In this document: in pieces, positions 7,178 through 14,482 of the stretch
How the letters are laid out: each line of letters starts with the position of its first letter
Numbering within the stretch: position 1 is the first letter of the stretch
NCBI RefSeq assembly: GCF_001552175.1
Contig: NZ_BCQR01000129.1
Coordinates: forward strand, 1 to 36,337
DNA from: Actinomadura kijaniata NBRC 14229
GTDB taxonomy: Bacteria; Actinomycetota; Actinomycetes; Streptosporangiales; Streptosporangiaceae
Direction of reading: 5' to 3'
DNA: 36,337 nt
Program-made: the position numbers and the translations under genes
Notes under the pieces: generated by a model
The model's database searches: none
Told to the model about the DNA's origin: nothing
The model's input: only the letters and a program-made list of their open reading frames with translations

Positions 7178-8073
7178 ATGGAGGTCCGAGAGACCAAGGT
7201 GTTCCTGGTGCTGGCCGAAGAACTGCACTTCGGCCGGGTGGGGGAGCGGCTCCGCCTGTCCCCGACCCGGGTCAGCCAGACGCTCCAGGCGATGGAACGC
7301 CGGATCGGCGGACGGCTGGTGGACCGCACCAGCCGCAGGGTCCGGCTCACCCCGCTGGGCGAGCGCCTGCGCGACGGGCTGCTGCCGGTGCACGACGAGC
7401 TGAACCGGGTGGTCGAGGAGGCGCGGAGCGCGGCGGGCGGGGTGACCGGCGAGCTGCGGCTGGGGTTGTACAGCCAGCTGGTCGGAGGACCCGCGATCGC
7501 CGAGATCATCCGGTTGTACGAGGAACGCCACCCCGGCAGCAGGGTGGCGGTCAGGGACCCCTCGGTGACGCGGGGGCTGGAGGAGCTGCGCCGCGGCGAC
7601 CTGGAGCCGGTGGCGAGCTGGCTGCCGCTCGGCTGTCCCGACATGGTCGTCGGGCCGGTCCTCACCTGTGAGGACCGGGTGCTGGCCGTGCGCGCGGGCC
7701 ACCGCTGGCCGTGCGGGGGCATGCTCACCTGGAGGATCTGGCGGACTGCGCCGTCATCGAGAGGCCCGGCCTTCCCGCACCGGCCCGTGACATGCTCGTT
7801 CCCCGCGTCACCCCCACCGGGAACCCGATCGCGCGGCGCGGTCGGGCGGACAACGCGGTGGAGGCGCTGACCCTGGTCGCGCGGGGCGCCGTGGTCCACC
7901 CCACCGTCGCCTCCGCCGCCGTGTACATGCCCTTTCCCGGGGTGACCTACGTTCCTCTCCGGGGCCTGCCACCGGCCCGGAGCGCCCTGGTGTGGCGGGC
8001 GGGCGCGGAGACCAGGGCGATCCACGCCTTCGCCCGGGTGGCACGCGAGACGGTCCGGCCCCCTGGAGGGTGA
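7178..8073 (+). pseudogene. LysR-family transcriptional regulator with a one-base frameshift
   Basis: The first frame (from the ATG at 7178, behind GGGGAGG) encodes a complete winged-helix domain, EVRETKVFLVLAEELHFGR through QTLQAMERRIGGRL, then most of the ligand-binding domain. At the conserved LysR AGHPLA motif it reads AGHRWPCGG. Moving to the -1 frame at about 7702 restores AGH-PLAVRGHAHLEDLADC and continues to the stop at 8073. Restoring one C in CCACCGCTGG gives a normal 298-residue LysR protein. It is divergent from the PPOX pair, its likely target. As written, the product would lose the C-terminal effector subdomain. A sequencing or assembly error is the main alternative to a real mutation. 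Confidence 0.85.
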
Positions 8074-8173
8074 AGCGCGGCTTCACGCTGGCATGAGCGG
8101 AACGTCGTTGATCGGCCCCCGGCCGGGGCGGCACCGTGGGAGGGCGGAAGCGGACACGCGCGAGGGCGGCGAG

Positions 8174-8722
8174 ATGAGCGCACAGACGGAACCGGCGTCG
8201 CCGAGGGTCGAGATCCCACGCGACCCCGCGGTGGCGGCGGAGGTGGCCGCACTGGTCAACCGGGTGTACGCCGTGGCGGAAGAAGGGCTGTGGCGGGCGG
8301 GCGCCGCTCGCACCACGCCCCCCGAGGTCGCCGGGCTGATCCGCCAGGGGGAGATCGTCGTGGCACGCCTGGACGGCCGGATCGTCGGCTGCGTCCGCGT
8401 GCAGGCGCTGGACGAACGGGTCGGGGAGTTCGGCATGCTGGCCGCCGACCCGGCCCATCGCGGTCACGGCATCGGACGGCGGCTCGTCGACTTCGCCGAG
8501 CGGCTGAGCCGGGAACGCGGGCTGACCACCATGCGCCTGGAACTGCTGGTCCCCACGCGGCGGCCCCACCCGGGCAAGCGGGCGCTTCACGCCTGGTACA
8601 CGCGCCTCGGCTATCGCGTGATCCGCAACGGCGCCATCGAGGAGCAGTACCCGGAGCTGGCGGCGCTGCTGGCCGTGCCCTGCGATTACGTCATCTACCA
8701 CAAGGACCTGGGCCGAGCCTGA
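8174..8722 (+). CDS. GNAT family N-acetyltransferase
   Basis: A 182-residue acetyl-CoA-dependent acyltransferase of unknown acceptor. The acetyl-CoA pyrophosphate loop is R96-G-H-G99-I-G101 in AADPAHRGHGIGRRLVDFAE. Strands IVVARLDGRIVGCVRVQAL and GEFGMLAADP come before it, and LHAWYTRLGYRVI (138-150) is the usual motif B helix-strand with Tyr. The ATG at 8174 sits just after GAGGGCGGCGAG and fits the family N terminus better than the upstream start at 8093. Unlike its neighbours on both sides this gene reads through without a frameshift. It lies between a broken lysR and a broken importer operon. Confidence 0.88.
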   Translation: MSAQTEPASPRVEIPRDPAVAAEVAALVNRVYAVAEEGLWRAGAARTTPPEVAGLIRQGEIVVARLDGRIVGCVRVQALDERVGEFGMLAADPAHRGHGIGRRLVDFAERLSRERGLTTMRLELLVPTRRPHPGKRALHAWYTRLGYRVIRNGAIEEQYPELAALLAVPCDYVIYHKDLGRA

Positions 8723-8818
8723 AGCGACCGGGCTCCCGTCTCTCCCGGGGCTCCCCTTGACCGGGGTCGCCATGTTTGTCAGTTTCTCTGTCGAATCCCC
8801 TCGGTGAGGGAGAGAGTC

Positions 8819-9652
8819 GTGCGGCTGTCCGGCTGGAATGGTGCGGGGCTCGTCACGTTGTGCCTGATGGCGGCAGGAGGCACCAGCGCCTGCGGTGGTT
8901 CGGGGGTGACCGGCTGGCCGAGGGCAGGATCGTCATCGGGGTGCGGTACGACCAGCCGGGGCTGGCGCTGAAGGGGCCCGACGGGCGCTTCGTGGGCTTC
9001 GGCATCGACGTGGCCAGCTACGTCGCCGGGCGGCTCGGGGTCAGGCCCGGCGGCATTACCTGGAAGGAGGCGGTGTCGGCCGAACGGGAGAACCTGCTGG
9101 TGCGCGGGGACGTGGACCTGGTGGTGGCCACCTACACCATCACCCCCCCAGCGCAAGCAGAAGGTCGACTTCGCCGGTCCCTGCTTCCTGGCCCACCAGG
9201 ATCTGCTGGTGCGCGCCGACGACGCCTCCGTCACCTCGGCGACCGACCTGAACTCCAGGAAGCTGTGCTCCACGACCGGGTCCACCTCGGCGCAGAACGT
9301 GAAGCGTCGCCTGGCGCCCAGGGCCGACCTGCGGGAGTTCCGCACCATCACCGAGTGCCTGACCGGGCTGGAGAACAAGGCGGTCGACGCGATGACCAAC
9401 GACGACGCCAACCTGGCCGGTTTCACCGCCCAGCCCCAGCACCGGGGCAAGTTCCGCCTGGTCGGGCTCAGGCTCAGCGACGAGCGCTACGGCATCGGGA
9501 TCAGGAAGGGCAGGGCCGGGCTGCGCCGGAAGGTCAACGAGGCGTTGGCGCGGATGACCAGGGACGGCTCCTGGCGGCGGTTCGCCGAACGCCATTTCGG
9601 CCCCGCCGGATACCGGTACGAGCCGCCTCCGCCGATCACCGAGACCGGCTGA
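8819..9652 (+). pseudogene. gluB: Glutamate/amino-acid ABC importer lipoprotein (GluB-like), two frameshifts
   Basis: A GTG at 8819 behind AGGGAGAG opens a lipoprotein signal peptide ending in lipobox T-S-A-C25. After CGGSG the frame is lost at the G-run 8902-8906, where one G appears missing. The next frame then gives the solute-binding start LAEGRIVIGVRYDQPG and GFGIDVASYVAG, up to VVATYTITP. A second shift, one extra C in the seven-C run 9143-9149, moves to the frame giving QRKQKVDFAGPCF...LLVRADD and on to the stop at 9652. Corrected, it is about 277 residues, normal for GluB-type periplasmic-binding-like lipoproteins that feed glutamate or aspartate to the importer. As written, no functional product is possible. 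Confidence 0.85.
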
Positions 9653-9663
9653 GCGCGTCCGCG

Positions 9664-10100
9664 GTGGCGACCGTGACGGAGTTCCTCGACCTGGGGGCCT
9701 ATGACCTCCTGGCCGCGTTCGGGGTGACGCTGCGGCTGGCGGTCTACTCCGCCGCCGGGTCGCTGGTGTGGGGGACCGTGCTGGCCTGGCTGCGGGTCGG
9801 CCCGGTGCCCTCCATGCGGGCGTTCGCGGCGGTCTATGTGACGGTGCTGCGCGACACGCCGCTGACCGTGATCATCGTGGCCGCCTCGCTGGGGTTGCAC
9901 CAGACCCTGGGGGTGACCCTGGGCGGGCGAGACCGCCAAGCAGGCCGGGTTCCGGCCGGCGGTGCTGGGGCTGGCCGCCTACACCGCCACGTTCGTGTGC
10001 GAGTCCCTGCGCGCCGGGATCAACAGCGTGCCCGCCGGGCAGGCCGAGGCCGCCCGCGCCCTGGGCATGAGCTTCACCCAGGTCCTCGGGCTGGTGGGTT
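9664..10100 (+). pseudogene. gluC: Amino-acid importer permease (GluC-like), frameshifted and 3'-deleted
   Basis: From a GTG at 9664 the frame encodes the N-terminal helices of a His/Glu-type permease: LLAAFGVTLRLAVYSAAGSLVWGTVLAWLRV and then YVTVLRDTPLTVIIV. One extra G in 9925-9927 breaks the frame. The continuation in the next frame gives ETAKQAGFRPAVLGLAAYTATF and the EAA loop AGQAEAARALGMSFTQVLGL. It then stops abruptly mid-loop and joins the second permease in another frame. The usual LPQA...P segment and last helices, roughly 80 residues, are missing. Confidence 0.8.
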
Positions 10101-10904
10101 CTGGCGGCACTGGCCGGCAGGAACCAGCTCACCGCGCAGAAATGGCGGCCGTTCGTCGACGACGCGCGGGTGTGGACCGAGTTCCTGCTGCCCGGCCTGG
10201 GCAACACCCTCACCGCCGCCGCGCTGGCGATGCTGGCCGCGTTGCCGCTGGGGGTGTCGCTGGCCACTGCGCGGCTGTCGCGGCGCCGCTGGATCGCCGG
10301 CCCCGTCGGAGTCCTGGTCGATGTGCTGCGGGCGGTCCCGGTGCTGATGCTGATGCTGCTGTGCAATCAGGCCTACGCCCTGTTCACCCCCCTTCCGCCC
10401 GAGCGGCGGCCGCTGGTGGCGGTGGTGAGCGCGCTGGCGCTGTTCAACGCCGCGGTCCTCACCGAGATCATCCGGGCCGGGATCCTGGCCCTGCCCCAGG
10501 GCCAGAGCGACGCGGCCTACTCCCTCGGCCTGCGCGAGCACCAGGTGATGACGCGGATCCTGCTCCCGCAGGCGATCACCGCGATGCTCCCGGCGCTGGT
10601 CGCGCAACTGGTGGTGCTGGTCAAGGACACCGCCCTGGGCGGGGAGATGCTCGGCTTCGGTGAGCTCCTCCAGCAGACCCGGGTGATCACCGCCAACTAC
10701 GGCGCCAACACCATCGCCACCCTCACCGTCGTGGCCCTCCTCTTCATCGCGATCAACCTGGTGCTCACCCGGGCCGCCGGCGCCCTCGAACGCCGCGTCC
10801 GGCAAGGCCGCCGGACCACCGCGACCAGGGCGGGCGCCACCACGGAAACGGGTGAGCAGGTGCTCGTACCGCTTGCCGCCTCTCCCCACGACCGTCACCC
10901 CTGA
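10101..10904 (+). pseudogene. gluD: Amino-acid importer permease (GluD-like), 5' end lost
   Basis: The reading frame through 10904 encodes most of a GluD-type inner-membrane permease: LAGRNQLTAQKWRPFVDD, helices from WTEFLLPGLGNTLTAAALAMLA, and an intact EAA loop QGQSDAAYSLGLREHQVMTRILLPQA. It continues with VVLVKDTALGGEMLGFGELL and a final helix. The N-terminal cytoplasmic tail and most of the first helix are gone because the deletion fuses it to gluC out of frame. An internal GTG at 10170 could start a 244-residue remnant. There is no ATPase gene beside it, although importers of this kind normally have gluA in the operon. Confidence 0.75.
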
Positions 10905-10910
10905 CGGCTC

Positions 10911-10929
10911 CCGCGGCCGTCCGCCGCGG
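10911..10929. terminator. Small hairpin between convergent genes
   Basis: CCGCGG-N7-CCGCGG between the stop codons of the rightward permease remnant and the leftward methyltransferase could act as a bidirectional terminator. Arms are only 6 bp and there is no T-run. Confidence 0.3.
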
Positions 10930-10936
10930 AGGGCGG

Positions 10937-11596
10937 TCACACGTGGTGGGGGCGGGTGGCGACGCCCAGGATGTGGGGAGAGGGGGGAAGCGGGGGCCGG
11001 GTGTCGGGCCAGTTGAGGTGGTGGAGCCGGTCGTAGCGGAACCCGGCGCGCCGGATGGCGGCCTGGGTGTCGGGGGCCAGGTGGCACCCGCCGTTGAGCA
11101 GGGGCCAGACGGTGGCGTCCAGGACCCGCTGCACGCGGCGCAGACCCGGGCTCTGGGCGGGGACGTGCTCGAAGAAGTGCAGCCTGCCTCCGGGGCGCAG
11201 AACGCGGAACATCTCGGCCAGCGCGGCGTGCCGGTCGCCCACCGAGCACAGCACCAGGCAGGCCACGACGGCGTCGAAACTCTCGTCGGGGACCTCCAGG
11301 CGTTCGGCGACACCGTCGACGACCTGGACGGGGACGGGGGCCTCGCGGGCGGCGGCGCCGGCCAGGCGGCGCAGGTGGGGTTCGGGTTCCACGGCCAGGA
11401 CCCGGGTGACCCCGGCGGGGTAGTGGGCGAAGTTGGCGCCGGCCCCGGCGCCGACCTCCAGCACGTGCCCGGCGGCGGCCCGCAGGAGGGTCCGGCGGTG
11501 CTCGGCGACGCCCTGCTCCATGGCCGGGCTGAGACGGCCGTAGCAGCGGGCGAACAGCCGATGCCGCCGCCGGGTGGCGTTGGTGGTCGCGTTCAT
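10937..11596 (-). CDS. Class I SAM-dependent methyltransferase (UbiE/METTL7-like)
   Basis: A 219-residue cytoplasmic methyltransferase of unknown substrate. Motif I is VLEVGAGAGANFAHYP near residues 44-59, followed by the acidic-loop strand VLAVEPEPHLRRLA. Motif IV is SFDAVVACLVLCSV and the post-motif strand is LRPGGRLHFFEH, the order of the Methyltransf_11 family. The overall look, with ANFAHYP and the C-terminal LNGGCHLAPDT and GFRYDRLHH, recalls METTL7/phosphatidylethanolamine-type enzymes acting on lipophilic or thiol substrates, but this is only a resemblance. The ATG at 11596 has GGAGG 7 nt upstream, preferred to the frame start at 11638. It is divergent from a MarR gene with a palindrome between them, which suggests MarR repression. 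Confidence 0.88.
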   Translation of the reverse strand: MNATTNATRRRHRLFARCYGRLSPAMEQGVAEHRRTLLRAAAGHVLEVGAGAGANFAHYPAGVTRVLAVEPEPHLRRLAGAAAREAPVPVQVVDGVAERLEVPDESFDAVVACLVLCSVGDRHAALAEMFRVLRPGGRLHFFEHVPAQSPGLRRVQRVLDATVWPLLNGGCHLAPDTQAAIRRAGFRYDRLHHLNWPDTRPPLPPSPHILGVATRPHHV

Positions 11597-11663
11597 CGTC
11601 GCGCCTCCGCGGGGTCGTGGCGGGCCCGGAGCGGGCACTACCCTCCAAGCAAGGAGGCTACGA

Positions 11664-11686
11664 CATAGTGAAGCGACTTCACAATG
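11664..11686. promoter_or_regulatory. Palindromic operator for the MarR gene (GTGAAG-CGA-CTTCAC core)
   Basis: The core is a perfect 6+3+6 inverted repeat at 11668-11682; it extends to 10-bp arms with one mismatch, CATAGTGAAG and CTTCACAATG. It overlaps the start region of the MarR gene and lies 68 bp from the divergent methyltransferase start. Size and placement match MarR-family operators. Confidence 0.6.
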
Positions 11687-12132
11687 AATCCGATATGGAT
11701 TCCGGGGAGAGCGGTCACGCGCTGGAGAAGCTGTTCACCCTGGCGGTCGTGACGCACCGGTACATGGAACGGGGGCTGGCCGCGCGGGGGCTGTCGCGGG
11801 CGCGGGCCACGGTGCTGTGGAACCTGCACGGCGGCGGGCCGATGACGCAGCGGGCGCTGGCCACCGCGATCGGGGTGACGCCGCGGAACGTGACCGGCCT
11901 GGTGGACGCGCTGGAGGCCGACGGGTTCGTGGCGCGCGGCCCGCACCCCGGGGACCGCCGGGCGACGCTGGTGACGCTGACCGACAAGGGCCGGGCGACC
12001 ATGCGCGGGCTGCGCGCCGAGTACGACCAGGGCGCCGCCCGCCTGTTCGCCGGTGTGCCGGACGGGGACCTGGCCGCGTTCGTGGCCACCGTGGACCACC
12101 TGATCGCGCGGATCGGGCGGGAGGACCCCTGA
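11668..12132 (+). CDS. MarR-family transcriptional regulator
   Basis: A 154-residue winged-helix repressor. The DNA-binding domain runs from about residue 50: MTQRALATAIGVTPRNVTGLVDALEADGFVARGPHPGDRRA, where the last part is the wing with the conserved D-x-R-R-A. It continues into VTLTDKGRATMRGL and the dimerisation helices. The GTG at 11668 is chosen because AAGGAGG precedes it by 10 nt. An ATG at 11695 would give 145 residues, keep the whole domain and leave the operator-like palindrome outside the coding region, so the start is uncertain. It is divergent from the methyltransferase, its probable target, and autoregulation is likely. The ligand is unknown. Confidence 0.9.
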   Translation: MKRLHNESDMDSGESGHALEKLFTLAVVTHRYMERGLAARGLSRARATVLWNLHGGGPMTQRALATAIGVTPRNVTGLVDALEADGFVARGPHPGDRRATLVTLTDKGRATMRGLRAEYDQGAARLFAGVPDGDLAAFVATVDHLIARIGREDP

Positions 12133-12170
12133 CGGGCGTCCCGGCCGCGCCGCAGGCGGTTCGAGGCGGC

Positions 12171-12464
12171 TCAGGGCCGGGGCCGCCAGGGCGAGGCCGG
12201 GTCGGTGGCGCGGGCGGCCCCGTTCACGCGCAGGGCGTAGGCCGGGCGGTCGATGCCGGAGCCGGTGAGGGGCCCGAGGTAGGCGTGGCCGGTCAGATGG
12301 CACCAGGCGGCCAGGTCCAGCGGCGCGGCCGGGTCGGTGGCGATCAGGTGCACCAGGGTTCCGGCCGGCAGCGCCTCCAGCCTGCCCCGCAGCTCCAGCA
12401 GGAGCCGCACGCAGGAGCGGTCGCCGCCGTCGATGACGACCGGTTCGGCCGACGGGGCGCTCAT
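12171..12464 (-). CDS. TusA/SirA-like sulfurtransferase-family small protein
   Basis: A 97-residue protein with the TusA-like two-layer fold pattern. VVIDGGDRSCVRLLLELRGRLEALPAGTLVHLIATDPAAPLDLAAWCHLTGHAYLG follows the family order D-x-[RG]-x2-C, amphipathic helix, L-x2-G, then a D-P strand and helix. True TusA proteins carry a Cys-Pro at the sulfur-accepting position; here it is Cys-Val. The persulfide role is therefore uncertain and a sulfur-carrier-like or binding role is an alternative. The ATG at 12464 (MSAPSAEP) best fits the family; no strong ribosome site is seen. It converges on the MarR gene with 38 bp between stops. Nothing adjacent indicates a sulfur pathway. Confidence 0.65.
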   Translation of the reverse strand: MSAPSAEPVVIDGGDRSCVRLLLELRGRLEALPAGTLVHLIATDPAAPLDLAAWCHLTGHAYLGPLTGSGIDRPAYALRVNGAARATDPASPWRPRP

Positions 12465-12622
12465 GCCGGACCGTTGGACAGGGCCCTGCCGACCCGCGCG
12501 CACTCGGGGTGCGTCCGCGCCTTCAGCGGCTGTTCGACCGGCGTCACATCTCCCACCAGCGGCCTCCCATGTTCTTTGGGCCAGCGTAGGGCCGCGCGAG
12601 GTGACGGGCCATCAGGGCGGAG

Positions 12623-12655
12623 CGCCTCCTGCCAGCCTGTCGGCGGCAGGAGGCG
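12623..12655 (-). terminator. Strong hairpin downstream of the imine-reductase-like gene
   Basis: Perfect 11-bp arms CGCCTCCTGCC and GGCAGGAGGCG with an 11-nt loop lie 27 bp beyond the stop of the leftward oxidoreductase. There is no T-run on that strand. The rest of the 217-bp gap 12465-12681 shows no further gene. Confidence 0.6.
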
Positions 12656-12681
12656 TGTTCCTTCGAACGGGCCGTCCTCGG

Positions 12682-13563
12682 CTAAACGCGCGCGGTCGAG
12701 TTCCCGAAGGCCCCCGCGACGCTGGCGATGCCGTCGGCGCCGTGTCCGGCGGCGGCCGCGCGGTCCAGCAACGCCTTGACGAGTTCCGGGACGTCGGTGC
12801 GCACGCCCAGGGCGGCGCTCGTGTGCACCAGGTGCTCCATCGCCGCGGCGTGCACCTCCACGGTGCCGTCGTCGTCGGGGTACTCGCCCTTCGCGACCTG
12901 GCGGGCGTGCTCGCCCATCAGCGAGGTGACGAACGGCATGTGCCCGGTCGCCACGGCGGCGAACTCCTCGGGGGCGACGCCCTCCGCGCCGGTCAGCGCG
13001 ACGGCGTGGTGGAAGCCCGCGAGCGCCCCCCAGGCCAGGCCGAACAGGGCGGTGTCGTACACGGCGGCCAGGCCGGGGTCGGCGCCCAGGTGGACGGCCC
13101 GGCCGAGGCTCCGCAGGACCGGCCGGTGCGTGGCGAAGACGTCCGGGTCGCCGCTGAAGACGAACAGCGCCTCGGGGCGCCCGACCAGCCGGGTCCCGCT
13201 CATGGCGGCGCCGTCCAGGTATCCCGCGCCGGTGCCGCCGGCCATCCGGCGGGCCTCCTGCGGGGTCCCGGAGGTCAGGTTCACCAGGACGCGTCCGCGC
13301 AGGTCGGCGCCCGCGAGCAGGCCCGTCACGACCCCGTAGTCCGGCAGGCAGACCACCACCAGCGGACTGGCGGCGATCGCCCCGGCGAGGGTGTCCGCGC
13401 GCGCCGCGCCCTGCGCGGCGAGGGCCTCGGCCTTGGCCGGGGTGCGGTTCCAGACGGTGGTGCGATGCCCGGCGGCGAGGAACGCCTGGGCCAGCCGGGC
13501 GCCCATCTGGCCCAGCCCGACCACCGACACCGCGGACCGTTCGCGCTCTTCGTTCTCGAACAT
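12682..13563 (-). CDS. NADP-dependent imine-reductase-like oxidoreductase (beta-HAD/6PGDH superfamily)
   Basis: A 293-residue Rossmann-fold dehydrogenase. SVVGLGQMGARLAQAFLAAGH (residues 13-33) is the nucleotide-binding loop. VWNRTP (37-42) places an Arg at 40, as expected for NADPH. LVNLTSGTPQEARRMA (93-108) and YLDGAAMSG (115-123) are typical of imine reductases in this superfamily. The helical domain has AVYDTALFGLAWGALAGFHHAVAL, in which D170 falls at the variable Asp/Tyr catalytic position of imine reductases. Such enzymes reduce cyclic imines to amines in vitro; natural substrates are mostly unknown. The ATG at 13563 is the only sensible start. It diverges from a TetR gene across 116 bp with two palindromes, so TetR repression is very likely. 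Confidence 0.87.
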   Translation of the reverse strand: MFENEERERSAVSVVGLGQMGARLAQAFLAAGHRTTVWNRTPAKAEALAAQGAARADTLAGAIAASPLVVVCLPDYGVVTGLLAGADLRGRVLVNLTSGTPQEARRMAGGTGAGYLDGAAMSGTRLVGRPEALFVFSGDPDVFATHRPVLRSLGRAVHLGADPGLAAVYDTALFGLAWGALAGFHHAVALTGAEGVAPEEFAAVATGHMPFVTSLMGEHARQVAKGEYPDDDGTVEVHAAAMEHLVHTSAALGVRTDVPELVKALLDRAAAAGHGADGIASVAGAFGNSTARV

Positions 13564-13580
13564 GGTGGGGTCTCCGTTCA

Positions 13581-13608
13581 GAATGAAACGTTACGTAACG
13601 TTTCGTTC
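13581..13608. promoter_or_regulatory. TetR operator O1, 20-bp perfect palindrome
   Basis: GAAACGTTACGTAACGTTTC (13585-13604) is a perfect 20-bp palindrome, extendable to 28 bp with one mismatched pair. It lies 17 bp upstream of the oxidoreductase ATG, where a bound repressor would block its promoter or transcription start. Confidence 0.8.
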
Positions 13609-13640
13609 GAAGTATCGAGTCCTCCCCCTGCCCGCGTCAA

Positions 13641-13664
13641 GAACGTAACGTAACGTTTCATTCG
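13641..13664. promoter_or_regulatory. TetR operator O2, related imperfect site
   Basis: A second copy keeps the right half (ACGTAACGTTTC followed by ATTC) and a degenerate left half (GAACGTA). It ends about 16 bp before the TetR GTG, suggesting autoregulation with weaker affinity than O1. Confidence 0.65.
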
Positions 13665-13679
13665 TGCTAGGCTCCGGAC

Positions 13680-14279
13680 GTGCCCGAAGCAACCCCTCGC
13701 CGTACGGCCCGTTCCCGGGACGCGATCCTGCGGGCGGCGCTCGACCTGTGCGCCGAGCAGGGTTACGCGACCGTCACCATGGAGGCGATCGCGGCCCGCG
13801 CGCGGGTGGGGAAGCCGACCGTGTACCGCTGGTGGCCGAGCAAGAACGCGGTGTTCCTCGACGCGCTCCAGGAGTCGTGGGCCGAGTCCGTGGTGCCCCT
13901 GCCCGACACCGGCGACATCATCACCGACCTGCGGAACTGGCTGCACAGGTTCGTCGACACCCTCAACGACCCCCTCCTGCGCCCGATCATCGTGGGCATC
14001 CTCGGGGCCGCCCAGCACGACCCCGCGCTCAAGGCCGCGATCCGGGAACGGTTCCACGTCCCCTTCCGCGCCGCCAACCAGGTGCGCATCGTCGCCGCGC
14101 AGGAGGCCGGGCGGCTGCCCCGTCTCGCCCCCGAACTCCTCGAAGACTCACTGGTCGCACCGCTGTGGTACCGCCTGCTGGTCAGCGACGAACCCTTCGG
14201 CCACGCCGACGCCGACGCCATCCTGGCCAACGCCCTCCACCGGAGCTGCGGCGGACCGTCCTCGGGGGAGCGGGCCTAG
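13680..14279 (+). CDS. TetR/AcrR-family transcriptional regulator
   Basis: A 199-residue repressor. The N-terminal helix-turn-helix is complete: RDAILRAALDLCAEQGYATVTMEAIAARARVGKPTVYRWWPSKNAVFLDAL (about residues 14-64). The C-terminal domain is all-helical, with DLRNWLHRFVDTLNDPLLRPIIVGIL and AAQHDPALKAAIRERF, resembling the TetR_C_16-type ligand domain. The start is the GTG at 13680; no ATG fits before the HTH. It is divergent from the imine-reductase-like gene and flanked by two related palindromes, one near each start, the classic arrangement for a TetR controlling itself and one neighbour. The inducer may be the oxidoreductase's substrate (inference). Confidence 0.92.
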   Translation: MPEATPRRTARSRDAILRAALDLCAEQGYATVTMEAIAARARVGKPTVYRWWPSKNAVFLDALQESWAESVVPLPDTGDIITDLRNWLHRFVDTLNDPLLRPIIVGILGAAQHDPALKAAIRERFHVPFRAANQVRIVAAQEAGRLPRLAPELLEDSLVAPLWYRLLVSDEPFGHADADAILANALHRSCGGPSSGERA

Positions 14280-14459
14280 GGCCTGTTTCACAGTGGGCCT
14301 CAGCCGCGCACGCGAGTGTGTGACCTGACCTGCGGGCCCGACGCCGGAGGCGAGGGCCCGCAGGTCAGATCGCGAAGCGATGCCGCGCTCGCCAAGACCT
14401 GGTCAGGTGCGAGCCCCCCGGGCGAGCGCCGTAGGCCAGGGCTTTGAAACACGGCCTCG
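14279..14459. repeat. Palindrome-rich element bounded by imperfect terminal inverted repeats (MITE-like)
   Basis: Immediately after the TetR stop lies about 180 bp with outer inverted ends, GCCTGTTTCA on the left and TGAAACACGGC on the right, differing by one inserted base. Inside is a perfect 15-bp inverted repeat (CTGACCTGCGGGCCC, 14325-14339, with its complement 14354-14368) and shorter dyads such as ATCGC-GAA-GCGAT (14369-14381). No coding potential is evident. It could be a small non-autonomous mobile element, a REP-like sequence, or a structured 3' UTR/terminator. Confidence 0.5.
14325..14368. terminator. 15-bp-arm hairpin downstream of TetR gene
   Basis: A perfect stem of 15 bp with a 14-nt loop, 46 bp after the TetR stop. 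As RNA it would be very stable and would terminate or protect the 3' end of the TetR message; there is no T-tract. It forms the centre of the element described at 14279-14459. Confidence 0.5.
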
Positions 14460-14482
14460 GGCGAGGATCGCGGCGACGAGGG

